DNA of 64,000 nucleotides from Nitratireductor soli (GTDB lineage: Bacteria > Pseudomonadota > Alphaproteobacteria > Rhizobiales > Rhizobiaceae): assembly GCF_001050155.1 (NCBI RefSeq), contig NZ_LFVY01000002.1, positions 186,001 to 250,000 of the forward strand, in the 5' to 3' direction. Within the stretch, counting starts at the first letter, position 1; each line of letters starts with the position of its first letter. The translations under genes and the position numbers were made by a program. Positions 8,156 to 16,154 of the stretch are shown here, piece after piece. The notes below the pieces were generated by a model. That model made no database searches. It was not told the origin of the DNA and worked only from the letters and a program-made list of their open reading frames with translations.

Positions 8156-8250
8156 GGCATTTGAACTGCCAGGTGGAATCACCTGACGTCCGCATAAATG
8201 CGAAGGGCAATGAGATAGACCGGTTCAGCGTTTCCATGAAACGCTGACCT
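8156..8250 (+). repeat. Mosaic palindromic repeat, copy 2
   Basis: Same element as copy 1: CAGGTGGAATCACCTGACGT, CCGCATAAATGCG, then ACCGGTTCAGCGTTTCCATG with GAAACGCTGA. The third palindrome is nearly perfect here. It lies between the Kazal lipoprotein and the convergent GntR gene. Confidence 0.9.
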
Positions 8251-8263
8251 TAGGCGTCGAATG

Positions 8264-8290
8264 AAGGCGGCGCGTCAGCGCCGCCTTTTC
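8264..8290 (+). terminator. Rho-independent terminator after the Kazal lipoprotein gene
   Basis: AAGGCGGCGC (8264-8273), loop GTCA, GCGCCGCCTT (8278-8287), then TT. It is a 10-bp perfect stem with a short T-run in the plus direction. The stop codon of the convergent GntR gene lies in the loop. Confidence 0.7.
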
Positions 8291-8940
8291 TCCAGGAAGG
8301 CGATCAGCGACCGGCTGGCGTCGAGAATATGGGCGCGGGTGAGGCTGGCGGCCTCGTCCGCGTCGCCGCGCGCGCAGGCGTCGAAGATCGCCTGGTGCTC
8401 ATGTCGCGCCTGGCGCATGCCGTCGGTCAGCGTCAGCTGGGCCCGCAGGTAGCGGTCCACCCGGTCGAGCGACGAGTGGACGATTTGCAGATGGTAGGGG
8501 CGTTCGGCCGCCGCATAGAGACTGTAGTGGAAATTGCGGTTGATCGTCCCCCACAGCGATGGGTCGGCTTCCCCGGCAAAATCCTCCAGATGGCCACGCG
8601 CCTCGCTGAGCCGAGCCGCGTCGAGGCGTGGCACCGCCAGGCGGATCATCTCACTTTCGATGAGGGCGCGGAACTCGAAGATTTCCTCCACTTCCATTGT
8701 CGAAAGTTCGGCCACCACCGTGCCCTTGTAGCGCTCGTTCGTCACCAGCCCATCCTGCTCGAGCCGCTTCAGCGCCTCGCGCACGGGAATGCGGCTGGTG
8801 TTGAACATCTGGGCGATGCGATCCTGGCGCAGATGCTCGCCACCGGCCAGCGCGCCTTCGACGATCGCCTTGCGCAACGCCTCGAAAACCAGATCGGCCG
8901 CCGAGGCGGATTGTCTGACGTCGACTGTCTCGAGTTTCAT
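8275..8940 (-). CDS. GntR family regulator (FCD subfamily) of the hydroxyproline operon
   Basis: A 221-residue protein. The N-terminal winged helix (about 15-75) contains the recognition segment MFNTSRIPVREALKRLEQDG. The C-terminal FCD all-alpha ligand domain has typical metal-binding Asp/His positions (EFRALIESEM, HEHQAIFDA). It is transcribed away from the catabolic genes starting at 9180, the usual layout for a local regulator. The ATG at 8940 starts the domain region. By position it is the counterpart of HypR-type regulators of hydroxyproline degradation; the ligand is inferred. Confidence 0.88.
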   Translation of the reverse strand: MKLETVDVRQSASAADLVFEALRKAIVEGALAGGEHLRQDRIAQMFNTSRIPVREALKRLEQDGLVTNERYKGTVVAELSTMEVEEIFEFRALIESEMIRLAVPRLDAARLSEARGHLEDFAGEADPSLWGTINRNFHYSLYAAAERPYHLQIVHSSLDRVDRYLRAQLTLTDGMRQARHEHQAIFDACARGDADEAASLTRAHILDASRSLIAFLEKRRR

Positions 8941-9045
8941 TGCATTCCACCTTCGTGCGTCGCCTGTCAAAGCCGCCTGTTAACGCAAATCGCGTTCAGG
9001 CGAAATCGTCTGAAGCGCTTCCTTGCTTCATTTTGGCTATTGTAT

Positions 9046-9057
9046 ATTGGATCCAAT
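9046..9057. promoter_or_regulatory. Palindromic operator candidate between GntR and the hydroxyproline operon
   Basis: ATTGGATCCAAT is a perfect 12-bp palindrome in the 239-base divergent intergenic region, flanked by an AT-rich TATTGTAT that can serve as a -10 box. FCD regulators bind short palindromes of the form TTGnnnnCAA, so this is the best candidate operator. It lies 106 bases upstream of the regulator start and 123 bases upstream of the first catabolic gene. Confidence 0.5.
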
Positions 9058-9179
9058 TCAAGTTAAAGAGAAAACCGGATGGCGCGGATCCCGGCTCCGG
9101 AAACCGTGGTTTGCGCTTATGTTCGCTGCAGCGATCCCGGCATGGATCGCCGCGAGAGTTCCGGAGAGGAGTTTCGACC

Positions 9180-10088
9180 ATGTGGAACGGTGTTTTCCCG
9201 GCGGTGACGACCAAGTTCACCCACAATGACGACCTCGATCACAACGAGATGGCGCGCTGCTTCGCCCTGCAGATGGACGCCGGCTGCGATGGCTTGATCG
9301 TCTGCGGCTCGCTGGGTGAGGGATCCATGCTGTCGCAGGAGGAGCGCCTTCAGGTGCTGAAGACGGCGCGCTCCGTCGCCGCCGGCAAGCCGGTCCTGAT
9401 GACCGTTTCGGAAGCTGCGACGCGCGATGCGGCGGCCATGGCGCAGAAGGCCGCCAAGGCGGGCGCCGATGGCTTGATGGTCGTGCCGAGCCCGATCTAC
9501 CACACCAATCCCGAAGAGACGGCCGCGACGCTTGGCGCTGTCGCGGCGGCCGGCGACCTGCCGGTGATGATCTATTCGAACCGCGTCGCCTACCGCGTTG
9601 ACGTGACCATCGACATCATGGAGAAGCTGGCCGGCGACAAGCGCTTCGTCGCGGTCAAGGAATCCTCCGACGACATTCGCCGCACGACCGAGCTGCTCAG
9701 TCATTTCGGCGACCGTTTCGATGTGTTCACCGGCGTCGACAACCTGGCGCTCGAGGCGCTGGCCATGGGCGCGGTCGGCTGGGTGGCCGGCCTGGTCGTC
9801 GCTTTCCCGCGCGAAACCGTGGCGATCTATCGCCTGGCCAGGGCCGGACGCGTGGACGAGGCGCGTGCCATCTATCGCTGGTTCCGTCCGATGCTCGACC
9901 TCGATGTCTCCACCTATCTGGTGCAGAACATCAAGCTGGCCGAGGCGCTGGAGATCAACACCAATGAGCGCGTACGCATGCCGCGCATGCCGCTGTCGGG
10001 CGACAACCGCAAACGGGCGGAGGCGATCATTCGCCACGCCATCGCCACGCGCCCGGCCCTGCCGGACGTGACCAGGCTCGCCGCCTGA
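9180..10088 (+). CDS. hypD: Dihydrodipicolinate synthase family: pyrroline-4-hydroxy-2-carboxylate deaminase
   Basis: A 302-residue DapA-fold TIM barrel. It has the strand GLIVCGSLGEG (GxxGE motif of the family), the MIYSNRVAYRVD strand with the Tyr, and the Schiff-base lysine in FVAVKESSDD (about residue 162). Placed with a hydroxyproline epimerase, D-amino-acid oxidoreductase and semialdehyde dehydrogenase, it most likely deaminates delta1-pyrroline-4-hydroxy-2-carboxylate to alpha-ketoglutarate semialdehyde. GGAGAGGA lies 11 bases before the ATG, fixing the start. The assignment comes from pathway context. Confidence 0.85.
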   Translation: MWNGVFPAVTTKFTHNDDLDHNEMARCFALQMDAGCDGLIVCGSLGEGSMLSQEERLQVLKTARSVAAGKPVLMTVSEAATRDAAAMAQKAAKAGADGLMVVPSPIYHTNPEETAATLGAVAAAGDLPVMIYSNRVAYRVDVTIDIMEKLAGDKRFVAVKESSDDIRRTTELLSHFGDRFDVFTGVDNLALEALAMGAVGWVAGLVVAFPRETVAIYRLARAGRVDEARAIYRWFRPMLDLDVSTYLVQNIKLAEALEINTNERVRMPRMPLSGDNRKRAEAIIRHAIATRPALPDVTRLAA

Positions 10089-10194
10089 GCTTCATGCGCA
10101 AACGGCAGGCCAGCATGACGAAGCATCGCATGACTGGCCGGTCGTCCTGCGCTACGACAAGCTGCAAATCCAAACAAGCGGGAGTGTTCGACAG

Positions 10195-11652
10195 ATGGCG
10201 TCAGGCGAAACGGGTTCGATGCGGTTCGACAATTACATGGAAGGCGAATGGATCGGCGGCGACAGCCGGGTCGAGAACGTCAACCCTTCCGACACGCGTG
10301 ACGTGATCGGCCAGGCGGCGCGCTCCGGTGCGGCCGACCTGGACCGCGCCATCGACGCCGCCCATGCGGCGGCGCCAGGCTGGGCGTCGTCGACGCCGCA
10401 GCAGCGTTTCGACATACTCGACGCGGTGGGCACGGAAATCCTCGCCCGCAAGGACGAGCTTGGCCGCCTCCTGTCGCGCGAGGAAGGCAAGACGCTGGCC
10501 GAGGGCATCGGCGAGGCGATGCGCGCCGGCCAGATCTTCAAGTTCTTCGCCGGCGAGGCGGTCCGACTGCCCGGCGAGCGCCTGTCGTCGATACGGCCCG
10601 GCGTCGAGGTCGACATGCGCCGCGAGCCGGTCGGCGTCATCGGCCTGATCACCCCATGGAACTTTCCGATCGCCATTCCCGCCTGGAAGGTGGCGCCGGC
10701 GCTGGCCTATGGCAACACGGTGGTGCTGAAGCCCGCCGAACTGGTGCCGGGCTGCGCCTGGGCGCTGGCCGAAATCCTGTCGCGCTCGGGCCTGCCCCGC
10801 GGCGTGTTCAACCTCGTCGGCGGGCGCGGCTCGGAACTCGGCCCACGCATGATCGAGAATCCGAAGGTCAGGGCCATCTCCTTCACCGGCTCCGTGCCGA
10901 CCGGGCGCGGCATTGCCGCTGCCTGCGGCCAGCACCTGAAGAAGGTACAGCTCGAAATGGGCGGCAAGAACCCGCTCGTCGTGCTCGACGACGCCGATCT
11001 CGATGTGGCCGTCGGCGCGGCGCTGAACGGCGCGTTCTTCTCCACCGGCCAGCGCTGCACGGCGTCCAGCCGCCTGGTGGTGGGAGAGAACATCCACGAC
11101 CGCTTTGTGTCCGCATTGACGGAAAAGCTGCAGGCGCTGGTGGTTGGCGACGCGCTCGACCCGAAGACGCAAATGGGCCCGGTGGTCGATGAGAAGCAGC
11201 TTGAGCAGAACCTCGCCTATGTCGAGATCGCCGGACAGGAGGGCGGCAAGCTGGCTTTCGGCGGCGATCGGTTGACGCTGGACAAGCCGGGCTTCTACAT
11301 GGCGCCGGCTCTGTTCACCGAGACGGCGAACGACATGCGCATCAACCGCGAGGAAGTCTTCGGCCCGGTGGCGAGCGTCGTGCGGGTCAAGGATTATGAC
11401 GAGGCGCTGGCGGTGGCCAACGACACCGAGTTCGGCCTCTCATCGGGCATCTGCACCACCTCGCTGAAACATGCCAGCGACTTCAAGGCGAAATCGCAGG
11501 CGGGCATGGTGATGGTCAATCTGCCGACCGCGGGCGTCGATTACAACGTGCCGTTCGGCGGCACGAAGGCGTCGAGCTTCGGCTCGCGCGAGCAGGGACG
11601 CTACGCCGTCGAATTCTACACGACGGTCAAGACCGCCTACACCCAGCCTTGA
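10195..11652 (+). CDS. Aldehyde dehydrogenase: alpha-ketoglutarate semialdehyde dehydrogenase
   Basis: A 485-residue NAD(P)+-dependent ALDH of normal length. The conserved PWNFPIAIPAWKVAPAL, the catalytic Glu in LEMGGKNP, the catalytic Cys in GQRCTASS and the EEVFGPV motif near the C-terminus are all present. In this operon it should oxidise alpha-ketoglutarate semialdehyde to alpha-ketoglutarate, the last step of hydroxyproline breakdown (HypH-type). GGGAG lies 10 bases before the ATG at 10195; an ATG at 10219 is an alternative. It is 106 bases after the previous gene and 19 before the next. Confidence 0.88.
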   Translation: MASGETGSMRFDNYMEGEWIGGDSRVENVNPSDTRDVIGQAARSGAADLDRAIDAAHAAAPGWASSTPQQRFDILDAVGTEILARKDELGRLLSREEGKTLAEGIGEAMRAGQIFKFFAGEAVRLPGERLSSIRPGVEVDMRREPVGVIGLITPWNFPIAIPAWKVAPALAYGNTVVLKPAELVPGCAWALAEILSRSGLPRGVFNLVGGRGSELGPRMIENPKVRAISFTGSVPTGRGIAAACGQHLKKVQLEMGGKNPLVVLDDADLDVAVGAALNGAFFSTGQRCTASSRLVVGENIHDRFVSALTEKLQALVVGDALDPKTQMGPVVDEKQLEQNLAYVEIAGQEGGKLAFGGDRLTLDKPGFYMAPALFTETANDMRINREEVFGPVASVVRVKDYDEALAVANDTEFGLSSGICTTSLKHASDFKAKSQAGMVMVNLPTAGVDYNVPFGGTKASSFGSREQGRYAVEFYTTVKTAYTQP

Positions 11653-11671
11653 GAATGATGGAGGGATGAGG

Positions 11672-12931
11672 ATGGCCAAGGCCGGGGCGGAGGATCAGGT
11701 CGATGTCGCCATCGTCGGCGGCGGCATTATCGGCATCGCCTGCGCCTTTCGCCTGGCGGCTGCCGGGCGGCAGGTCGTCCTGATCGAGCGCGATGAGCCG
11801 GCAAACGCGGCCAGCCGTGGCAATGCCGGCGCCTTCGCCTTTCCGGCCATCCAGCCGCTCGCCTCGCCGGGCATCCTGCTCAAGGCGCCGAAATGGCTGG
11901 TCGACCCGCTCGGTCCGCTGGCCATCCCGCCGGCCGAGTTCGCCGCCGTGCTGCCCTGGCTCCTGCGTTTCTTCCGCGCATCCATGTCCGGCCGCGTGGA
12001 GGCGAGCACCGCTGCGCTGGCCGCGCTCAACCGCCTGTCGGAACGCGAGACGGCCGCGCTGGTCTACGAGGCCGGCATCGGCGGCATGGTGCGCGCCGAC
12101 GGGGCCTTGGAACTCTATGAGAGCGAGGCCGAATGGCGCGCCTCGCTGCCCGGCTGGCAGCGCTGCGAGGCCGCCGGCATCACGGTGGAGCATGTGGCGG
12201 ACGACCGGCTTGCCGAGTTGCAGCCCGGACTTTCGCCGCGCCTGGTCCGCGGCGTTTTCCTGCCGCAATGGCAGACCGTCAGCGATCCGCGCGACTATGC
12301 GCTGGCGCTGCTCAGGGCTGCCGAGGCGCACGGCGCGCGGGTGCTGCAGGGAGCCGTCACGCGGCTCGCGCCGCAGAATGGTGGCGTCGAACTGGTTCTG
12401 GAAGACGGGAAGGCGCTGCGTGCCGGCCATGTGGTGCTCGCCGCCGGCCCCTGGTCGAAGACCCTGGCCGCTTCGCTGGGCGACCGCATGCCGGTGACGC
12501 CGGAGCGCGGCTACAACACCACCTTGCCGCCCGGCGCGTTCGACCTGAAGCGGCAGCTCATCTTCGCCGCGCATGGCTTTGTCGTCACGCCGCTCGACAC
12601 CGGCATCCGCGTCGGCGGGGCCTCGGAACTGGCGCGCTTCGAGGCGCCGGTGAACTTCAAGCGGGCGCGCCACATGCTCGACAAGGCAGCCGCCTTCATG
12701 CCCGGCCTGAAACGCGAGGGCGGCATCGAATGGATGGGGTCGCGCCCCTCCATGCCCGATTCCCTGCCGGTGATCGGCCGCGCCCCGGCCAGCCCGCGCA
12801 TTGTCTATGCCTTCGGTCACGGACATCTGGGCCTGACGCAGTCGGCCGCCACGGCGCGACTGGTCGGCGATCTGGTACTCGGGCAGGCGCCGTCGATCGA
12901 CATCGGTCCATTCCGGCCCGACCGGTTCTGA
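11672..12931 (+). CDS. FAD-dependent D-amino acid oxidoreductase (cis-4-hydroxy-D-proline dehydrogenase)
   Basis: A 419-residue DAO-superfamily flavoprotein. The N-terminal Rossmann motif VAIVGGGIIG is followed by VVLIERD. The C-terminal region YAFGHGHLGLTQSAATARLV is the usual DadA-like ending. In the pathway it oxidises cis-4-hydroxy-D-proline to pyrroline-4-hydroxy-2-carboxylate. The ATG at 11672 is favoured because GGGATGAGG gives proper spacing; the ATG at 11666 sits directly on the ribosome-binding site. It is a single-chain enzyme, not the HypOXY-type complex I recall from Sinorhizobium. Confidence 0.85.
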   Translation: MAKAGAEDQVDVAIVGGGIIGIACAFRLAAAGRQVVLIERDEPANAASRGNAGAFAFPAIQPLASPGILLKAPKWLVDPLGPLAIPPAEFAAVLPWLLRFFRASMSGRVEASTAALAALNRLSERETAALVYEAGIGGMVRADGALELYESEAEWRASLPGWQRCEAAGITVEHVADDRLAELQPGLSPRLVRGVFLPQWQTVSDPRDYALALLRAAEAHGARVLQGAVTRLAPQNGGVELVLEDGKALRAGHVVLAAGPWSKTLAASLGDRMPVTPERGYNTTLPPGAFDLKRQLIFAAHGFVVTPLDTGIRVGGASELARFEAPVNFKRARHMLDKAAAFMPGLKREGGIEWMGSRPSMPDSLPVIGRAPASPRIVYAFGHGHLGLTQSAATARLVGDLVLGQAPSIDIGPFRPDRF

Positions 12932-12940
12932 GAGGAAAAA

Positions 12941-13942
12941 ATGGCGGTCAGCACCTTCACCTGCATTGATGGACATACCTGCGGCAACCCGGTGCGCGTG
13001 GTGGCCGGCGGCGGACCGTTGCTCGACGGCGCCACCATGCTCGAGCGGCGGGCGCATTTCATCGCCGAATACGATTGGATCCGCACGGGCCTGATGTTCG
13101 AGCCGCGCGGCCACGACATGATGTCGGGTTCGATCCTGTATCCGCCGACGCGCGACGATTGCGATGTCGGCGTCCTGTTCATCGAGACCTCGGGCTGCCT
13201 GCCCATGTGCGGCCACGGCACGATCGGCACGATCACCATCGGCATCGAGAACGGGCTGATCCGTCCGCGTGAGAACGGCGTCGTCCGCCTCGACACGCCA
13301 GCCGGCCTGGTGATCGCCGCGTATGAGCAGAAGGACCGTTTCGTCGAGAAGGTGCGGCTGACCAACGTGCCGTCCTTCCTGCACGCGCGCGGCCTGAAAG
13401 CAGATGTGCCGGGGCTCGGCGAACTGACGGTCGACATCGCCTATGGCGGCAATTTCTACGCCATCGTCGAACCGCAGGAGGCCTTCCGCGACATGGCCGA
13501 TCATACGGCCGGCGACCTCATCGGCTGGAGCCGCGCACTGCGCGAAATCCTCAACGCGCAGCACGAAATCGTCCATCCCGAGAAGCCGGACATTCGCGGC
13601 CTGCGCCACATTCTGTGGACCGGCGCGCCGACGAAGCCGCAAGCGCATGCGCGCAACGCGGTCTTCTATGGCGAGAAGGCCATCGACCGCTCGCCCTGCG
13701 GCACGGGCACTTCGGCGCGCATGGCGCAATGGCATGCGCTCGGCCGGCTGAAGGCGGGTGACGAATTCGTCCACGAAAGCATCATCGGCTCGCTGTTCGA
13801 GGGCCGTGTCGAGGACGAGACCGAGGTCGGCGGCAAGCCGGCCATCATCCCGTCCGTTGCCGGCTGGGCGCGAGTGACCGGGTTCAACACGATTCAAATA
13901 GACGACCGCGATCCCTACGCGCACGGCTTCGTTGTGGTCTGA
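12941..13942 (+). CDS. 4-hydroxyproline 2-epimerase (proline racemase family)
   Basis: A 333-residue proline-racemase-fold protein. Both catalytic cysteines are present: Cys90 in LPMCGHGTIG and Cys253 in DRSPCGTGTSAR. Two cysteines distinguish epimerases/racemases from trans-3-hydroxy-L-proline dehydratases, which carry Thr at the second position. It converts trans-4-hydroxy-L-proline to cis-4-hydroxy-D-proline, the first step. GAGGAAAAA precedes the ATG. It lies 9 bases after the oxidoreductase gene and 9 before the enolase-superfamily gene, so it is clearly in the operon. Confidence 0.92.
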   Translation: MAVSTFTCIDGHTCGNPVRVVAGGGPLLDGATMLERRAHFIAEYDWIRTGLMFEPRGHDMMSGSILYPPTRDDCDVGVLFIETSGCLPMCGHGTIGTITIGIENGLIRPRENGVVRLDTPAGLVIAAYEQKDRFVEKVRLTNVPSFLHARGLKADVPGLGELTVDIAYGGNFYAIVEPQEAFRDMADHTAGDLIGWSRALREILNAQHEIVHPEKPDIRGLRHILWTGAPTKPQAHARNAVFYGEKAIDRSPCGTGTSARMAQWHALGRLKAGDEFVHESIIGSLFEGRVEDETEVGGKPAIIPSVAGWARVTGFNTIQIDDRDPYAHGFVVV

Positions 13943-13951
13943 GGAGCAGCA

Positions 13952-15058
13952 ATGAAGATCACCGCCATCCGCATCCATCAGGTCGACCTCCCCTTGAAGG
14001 AGGGGCGCTACTCCTGGTCGAACGGCAATTTCGTCGAGGTGTTCGATTCCACCGTCATCGCCATCGAGACCGATGGCGGGTTTGTCGGCTATGCCGAATG
14101 CTGCCCGCTGGGTTCCGCCTATCTGCCCTCCTATGCGCGCGGCGTGCGCGCCGGCATGGAGGAAGTGGCGCCGAAGCTGATCGGCCTCGACCCGACCAAT
14201 CTCGGCGCGGTCAACCGGGCCATGGACGCGGCGCTGAACGGGCATCCCTATGTCAAGGCGCCGCTCGACATCGCCTGCTGGGATCTGCTCGGCAAGGTCG
14301 CTGGCCTGCCGCTGGTCACGCTGCTCGGCGGCAAGGCGCAGGACGAAGTGCGCCTCTACCGCGCCATCTCGCAGGAAGCGCCCGAGCTGATGGCCAGGAA
14401 GATAGCCGGCTACAAAGATGAGGGATACACCAAGTTCCAGCTCAAGGTGGGCGGCGATGCCGACGACGACATCGCCCGCATCCGCGCCTGTCGCGACATC
14501 CTCGACGACACGGACATCCTGGTGGCCGATGCCAACACCGGCTGGACGCGGCATGAGGCGGCGCGGGTCGTCGACGCTGTTGCCGACCTTGACGTCTATA
14601 TCGAGCAACCCTGCCCGACTTACGAGGAATGCCTGTCGATCCGCCGTCGGACGGTAAAGCCTTTCGTCATGGACGAGAACATCACCGGTCTCGACATGCT
14701 GGTGCGCGGGCTGGCCGACGACGCCTTCGACGTCATCAACCTGAAGATATCCAAGGTCGGCGGGCTGACCAAGGCGCGCACCATGCGTGACGTCTGCGTG
14801 GCGCACGGCATCCCGATGACCATCGAGGACACTTGGGGCGGCGACATCGTCACGGCGGCGATCGCCCATCTGGCCCAGGCGACGCCGGCCGATTTCGTCT
14901 TCTCGGCGACGGATTTCAACTCCTACGGCACGAAGACCATCGCCGCCAACGCGCCGCGCCGCGTCAATGGCGGCATGACGGCGCCCACGGGACCGGGCCT
15001 CGGCATCGAACCGGATTTCGACGCATTGGGCGCGCCGGTCCTGTCGTTTGGCCGCTGA
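13952..15058 (+). CDS. Enolase superfamily enzyme (MLE/MR type), proline-derivative epimerase or dehydratase
   Basis: A 368-residue protein with a capping domain (1-125) and a TIM barrel. The catalytic lysine pair is visible as FQLKVGG and NLKISKVGG, with metal ligands in VADANTGW (Asp), VYIEQPC (Glu) and FVMDENI (Asp). The last gene of the hydroxyproline operon, it most resembles enzymes acting on proline betaines or cis-3-hydroxy-L-proline (HpbD-like 2-epimerase or c3LHyp dehydratase). Which of these cannot be settled from sequence alone. If correct, it widens the operon's substrate range beyond trans-4-hydroxyproline. Confidence 0.8.
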   Translation: MKITAIRIHQVDLPLKEGRYSWSNGNFVEVFDSTVIAIETDGGFVGYAECCPLGSAYLPSYARGVRAGMEEVAPKLIGLDPTNLGAVNRAMDAALNGHPYVKAPLDIACWDLLGKVAGLPLVTLLGGKAQDEVRLYRAISQEAPELMARKIAGYKDEGYTKFQLKVGGDADDDIARIRACRDILDDTDILVADANTGWTRHEAARVVDAVADLDVYIEQPCPTYEECLSIRRRTVKPFVMDENITGLDMLVRGLADDAFDVINLKISKVGGLTKARTMRDVCVAHGIPMTIEDTWGGDIVTAAIAHLAQATPADFVFSATDFNSYGTKTIAANAPRRVNGGMTAPTGPGLGIEPDFDALGAPVLSFGR

Positions 15059-15064
15059 ACCGGG

Positions 15065-15168
15065 CTAAAGCATTTTGCAGTCAGGTGGAATCACCCGACG
15101 TCCGCATAAATGCGGAAAAACAACAGATAGAGCGGGGCAGCGTTTCCATGAAACGATGAACCGGTCTG
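15065..15168 (+). repeat. Mosaic palindromic repeat, copy 3
   Basis: It begins AAGCATTTTGCAGTCAGGTG and contains TCACCCGAC (one change breaks the first palindrome), CCGCATAAATGCGG and CAGCGTTTCCATGAAACG. It follows the last hydroxyproline gene by 6 bases. Confidence 0.9.
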
Positions 15169-15284
15169 ATTGATTAGAATTTTAGGAAAAATTTACCATA
15201 CCGGCAGTTCGTGGCCACTGTCGGAACGTTTTTGCTGCTCACGATTTAATATCACGAGTGAAATTCGTGAGCGAGAGCAATGAG

Positions 15285-15479
15285 ATGCCGAAACAGGACA
15301 ACAGAGACGGGCGGTTAGCTGGCGCCGATGTCGCACGTCATATCGGTCAGCGTCTGGGCAGTCCCGAAAATGTCCGCCGCTTACGGGCATTGCCGCAGTT
15401 TTCCGTCGAGCGGGATATGCCCGATCAGCTTCAGAAACTGCTTGGAGCGCTGGACCGGGCCGAGAAACGCGCACCCTGA
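15285..15479 (+). CDS. Small protein resembling NepR anti-sigma factors
   Basis: A 64-residue protein. The core HIGQRLG ... RLRALPQFSVERDMPDQLQ then KLLGALD matches the spacing of the two helices of NepR as I remember the family (IGxxLR ... PDRFxxLLxxLD). NepR binds the general-stress sigma factor EcfG and is released by phosphorylated PhyR. No phyR or ecfG is nearby, so this would be a solitary paralogue. The ATG at 15285 follows GCGAGAG; a GTG at 15258 would add nine unconserved residues. It could also be an unrelated small protein. Confidence 0.5.
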   Translation: MPKQDNRDGRLAGADVARHIGQRLGSPENVRRLRALPQFSVERDMPDQLQKLLGALDRAEKRAP

Positions 15480-15501
15480 CGGCACGGGTCCGTCAGTTTT
15501 C
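15476..15501 (+). terminator. Rho-independent terminator after the NepR-like gene
   Basis: CTGACGG (15476-15482), loop CACGGGT, CCGTCAG (15490-15496), then TTTT. The 5' arm overlaps the stop codon of the small gene, the normal position. Confidence 0.8.
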
Positions 15502-15520
15502 AAACCGTCTCAAGGATGCG

Positions 15521-15558
15521 AAAAGAGGCCGGGGCGCCAGGCGCTCTCCGACCTCTTT
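15521..15558 (-). terminator. Terminator of rpsU
   Basis: On the minus strand AAAGAGGTCGG and CCGGCCTCTTTT form the stem around a GC-rich loop, starting about 20 bases after the rpsU stop and ending in a T-run. One internal position is a mismatch or wobble. Confidence 0.7.
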
Positions 15559-15577
15559 CGTCAAATCTCAAGGCAGA

Positions 15578-15808
15578 TCAGGCCGCGCGGGGGGCTTTCT
15601 TGGGCAGAAGACCCTCACGCTGGGCCTGCTTGCGGGCCAGCTTGCGGGCGCGGCGAATGGCCTCGGCGTGCTGGCGGGTGCGCTTCTCCGAGGGCTTCTC
15701 GTAGGCGCGGCGCGCTTTCATTTCACGGAAAACACCCTCGCGCTGAAGCTTCTTCTTCAGCACGCGGAGGGCTTGGTCGATATTGTTGTCGCGAACGATG
15801 ACCTGCAA
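15578..15808 (-). CDS. rpsU: 30S ribosomal protein S21
   Basis: A 76-residue, very basic protein starting [20 protein letters not shown] and continuing [23 protein letters not shown], the standard S21 sequence with the C-terminal extension seen in rhizobia. S21 helps mRNA binding on the small subunit. The start codon is TTG, with AAGGAAGT upstream; no ATG fits the conserved N-terminus. It is a single-gene unit with its own terminator. Confidence 0.95.
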   Translation of the reverse strand: MQVIVRDNNIDQALRVLKKKLQREGVFREMKARRAYEKPSEKRTRQHAEAIRRARKLARKQAQREGLLPKKAPRAA

Positions 15809-16045
15809 TGGACTTCCTTCTACGGTTGGCGTTTCAACGGGTTGAGCACGATCACGGCGCCGGATGGCGCAAGCAGCGGCTCGAGTTCATAAATTTCCGC
15901 ATCAATGCGAGGGCCGGACCGGTGTCTGACGGCAGGGATGCTGAAAAGCGTCCGTCCAGGGACGACTCAGGATGAGGCGCACCATATCAGAAGTTTCAAG
16001 GAATGCACCCCATTGGCATGCATATAGGTAGAAAAGCCGAAATTG
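15809..16045. other. Intergenic region upstream of rpsU
   Basis: About 240 bases between rpsU and mosaic repeat copy 4. It must hold the rpsU promoter on the minus strand. I see no further gene, no convincing -35/-10 pair and no hairpin. Confidence 0.4.
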
Positions 16046-16151
16046 CTAGCATTTTGCAGTCAGGTGGAATCACCTGACGTCCGCATAAATGCGGAAAAAC
16101 AAGGAGATAGAGCGTCCTTGTGTAGCGTCCAAATGGACGCACGGCGCTCTG
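16046..16151 (+). repeat. Mosaic palindromic repeat, copy 4, with exchanged 3' module
   Basis: The first half (GCATTTTGCAGTCAGGTGG to CCGCATAAATGCGGAAAAAC) matches the other copies. After GAGATAGAGC the usual CCGGTTCAGCGTTT module is replaced by GTCCTTGTGTAGCGTCC and GGACGCACGGCGCTCT, which is found inverted and alone at 5832-5873. This shows the element is built of separable modules. Confidence 0.9.
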
Positions 16152-16154
16152 GTT

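Noticed and set aside
11627..14869. A 1080-codon open frame on the minus strand across the hydroxyproline operon
   Set aside because: It is antisense to four well-supported genes, has shadow composition rich in His/Arg/Asp/Gly, and no recognisable domain.
15223..15248. Possible EcfG-type promoter (GGAAC) upstream of the NepR-like gene
   Set aside because: GGAAC is present but no CGTT-like -10 lies at 16-17 bases, so the match is not better than chance.
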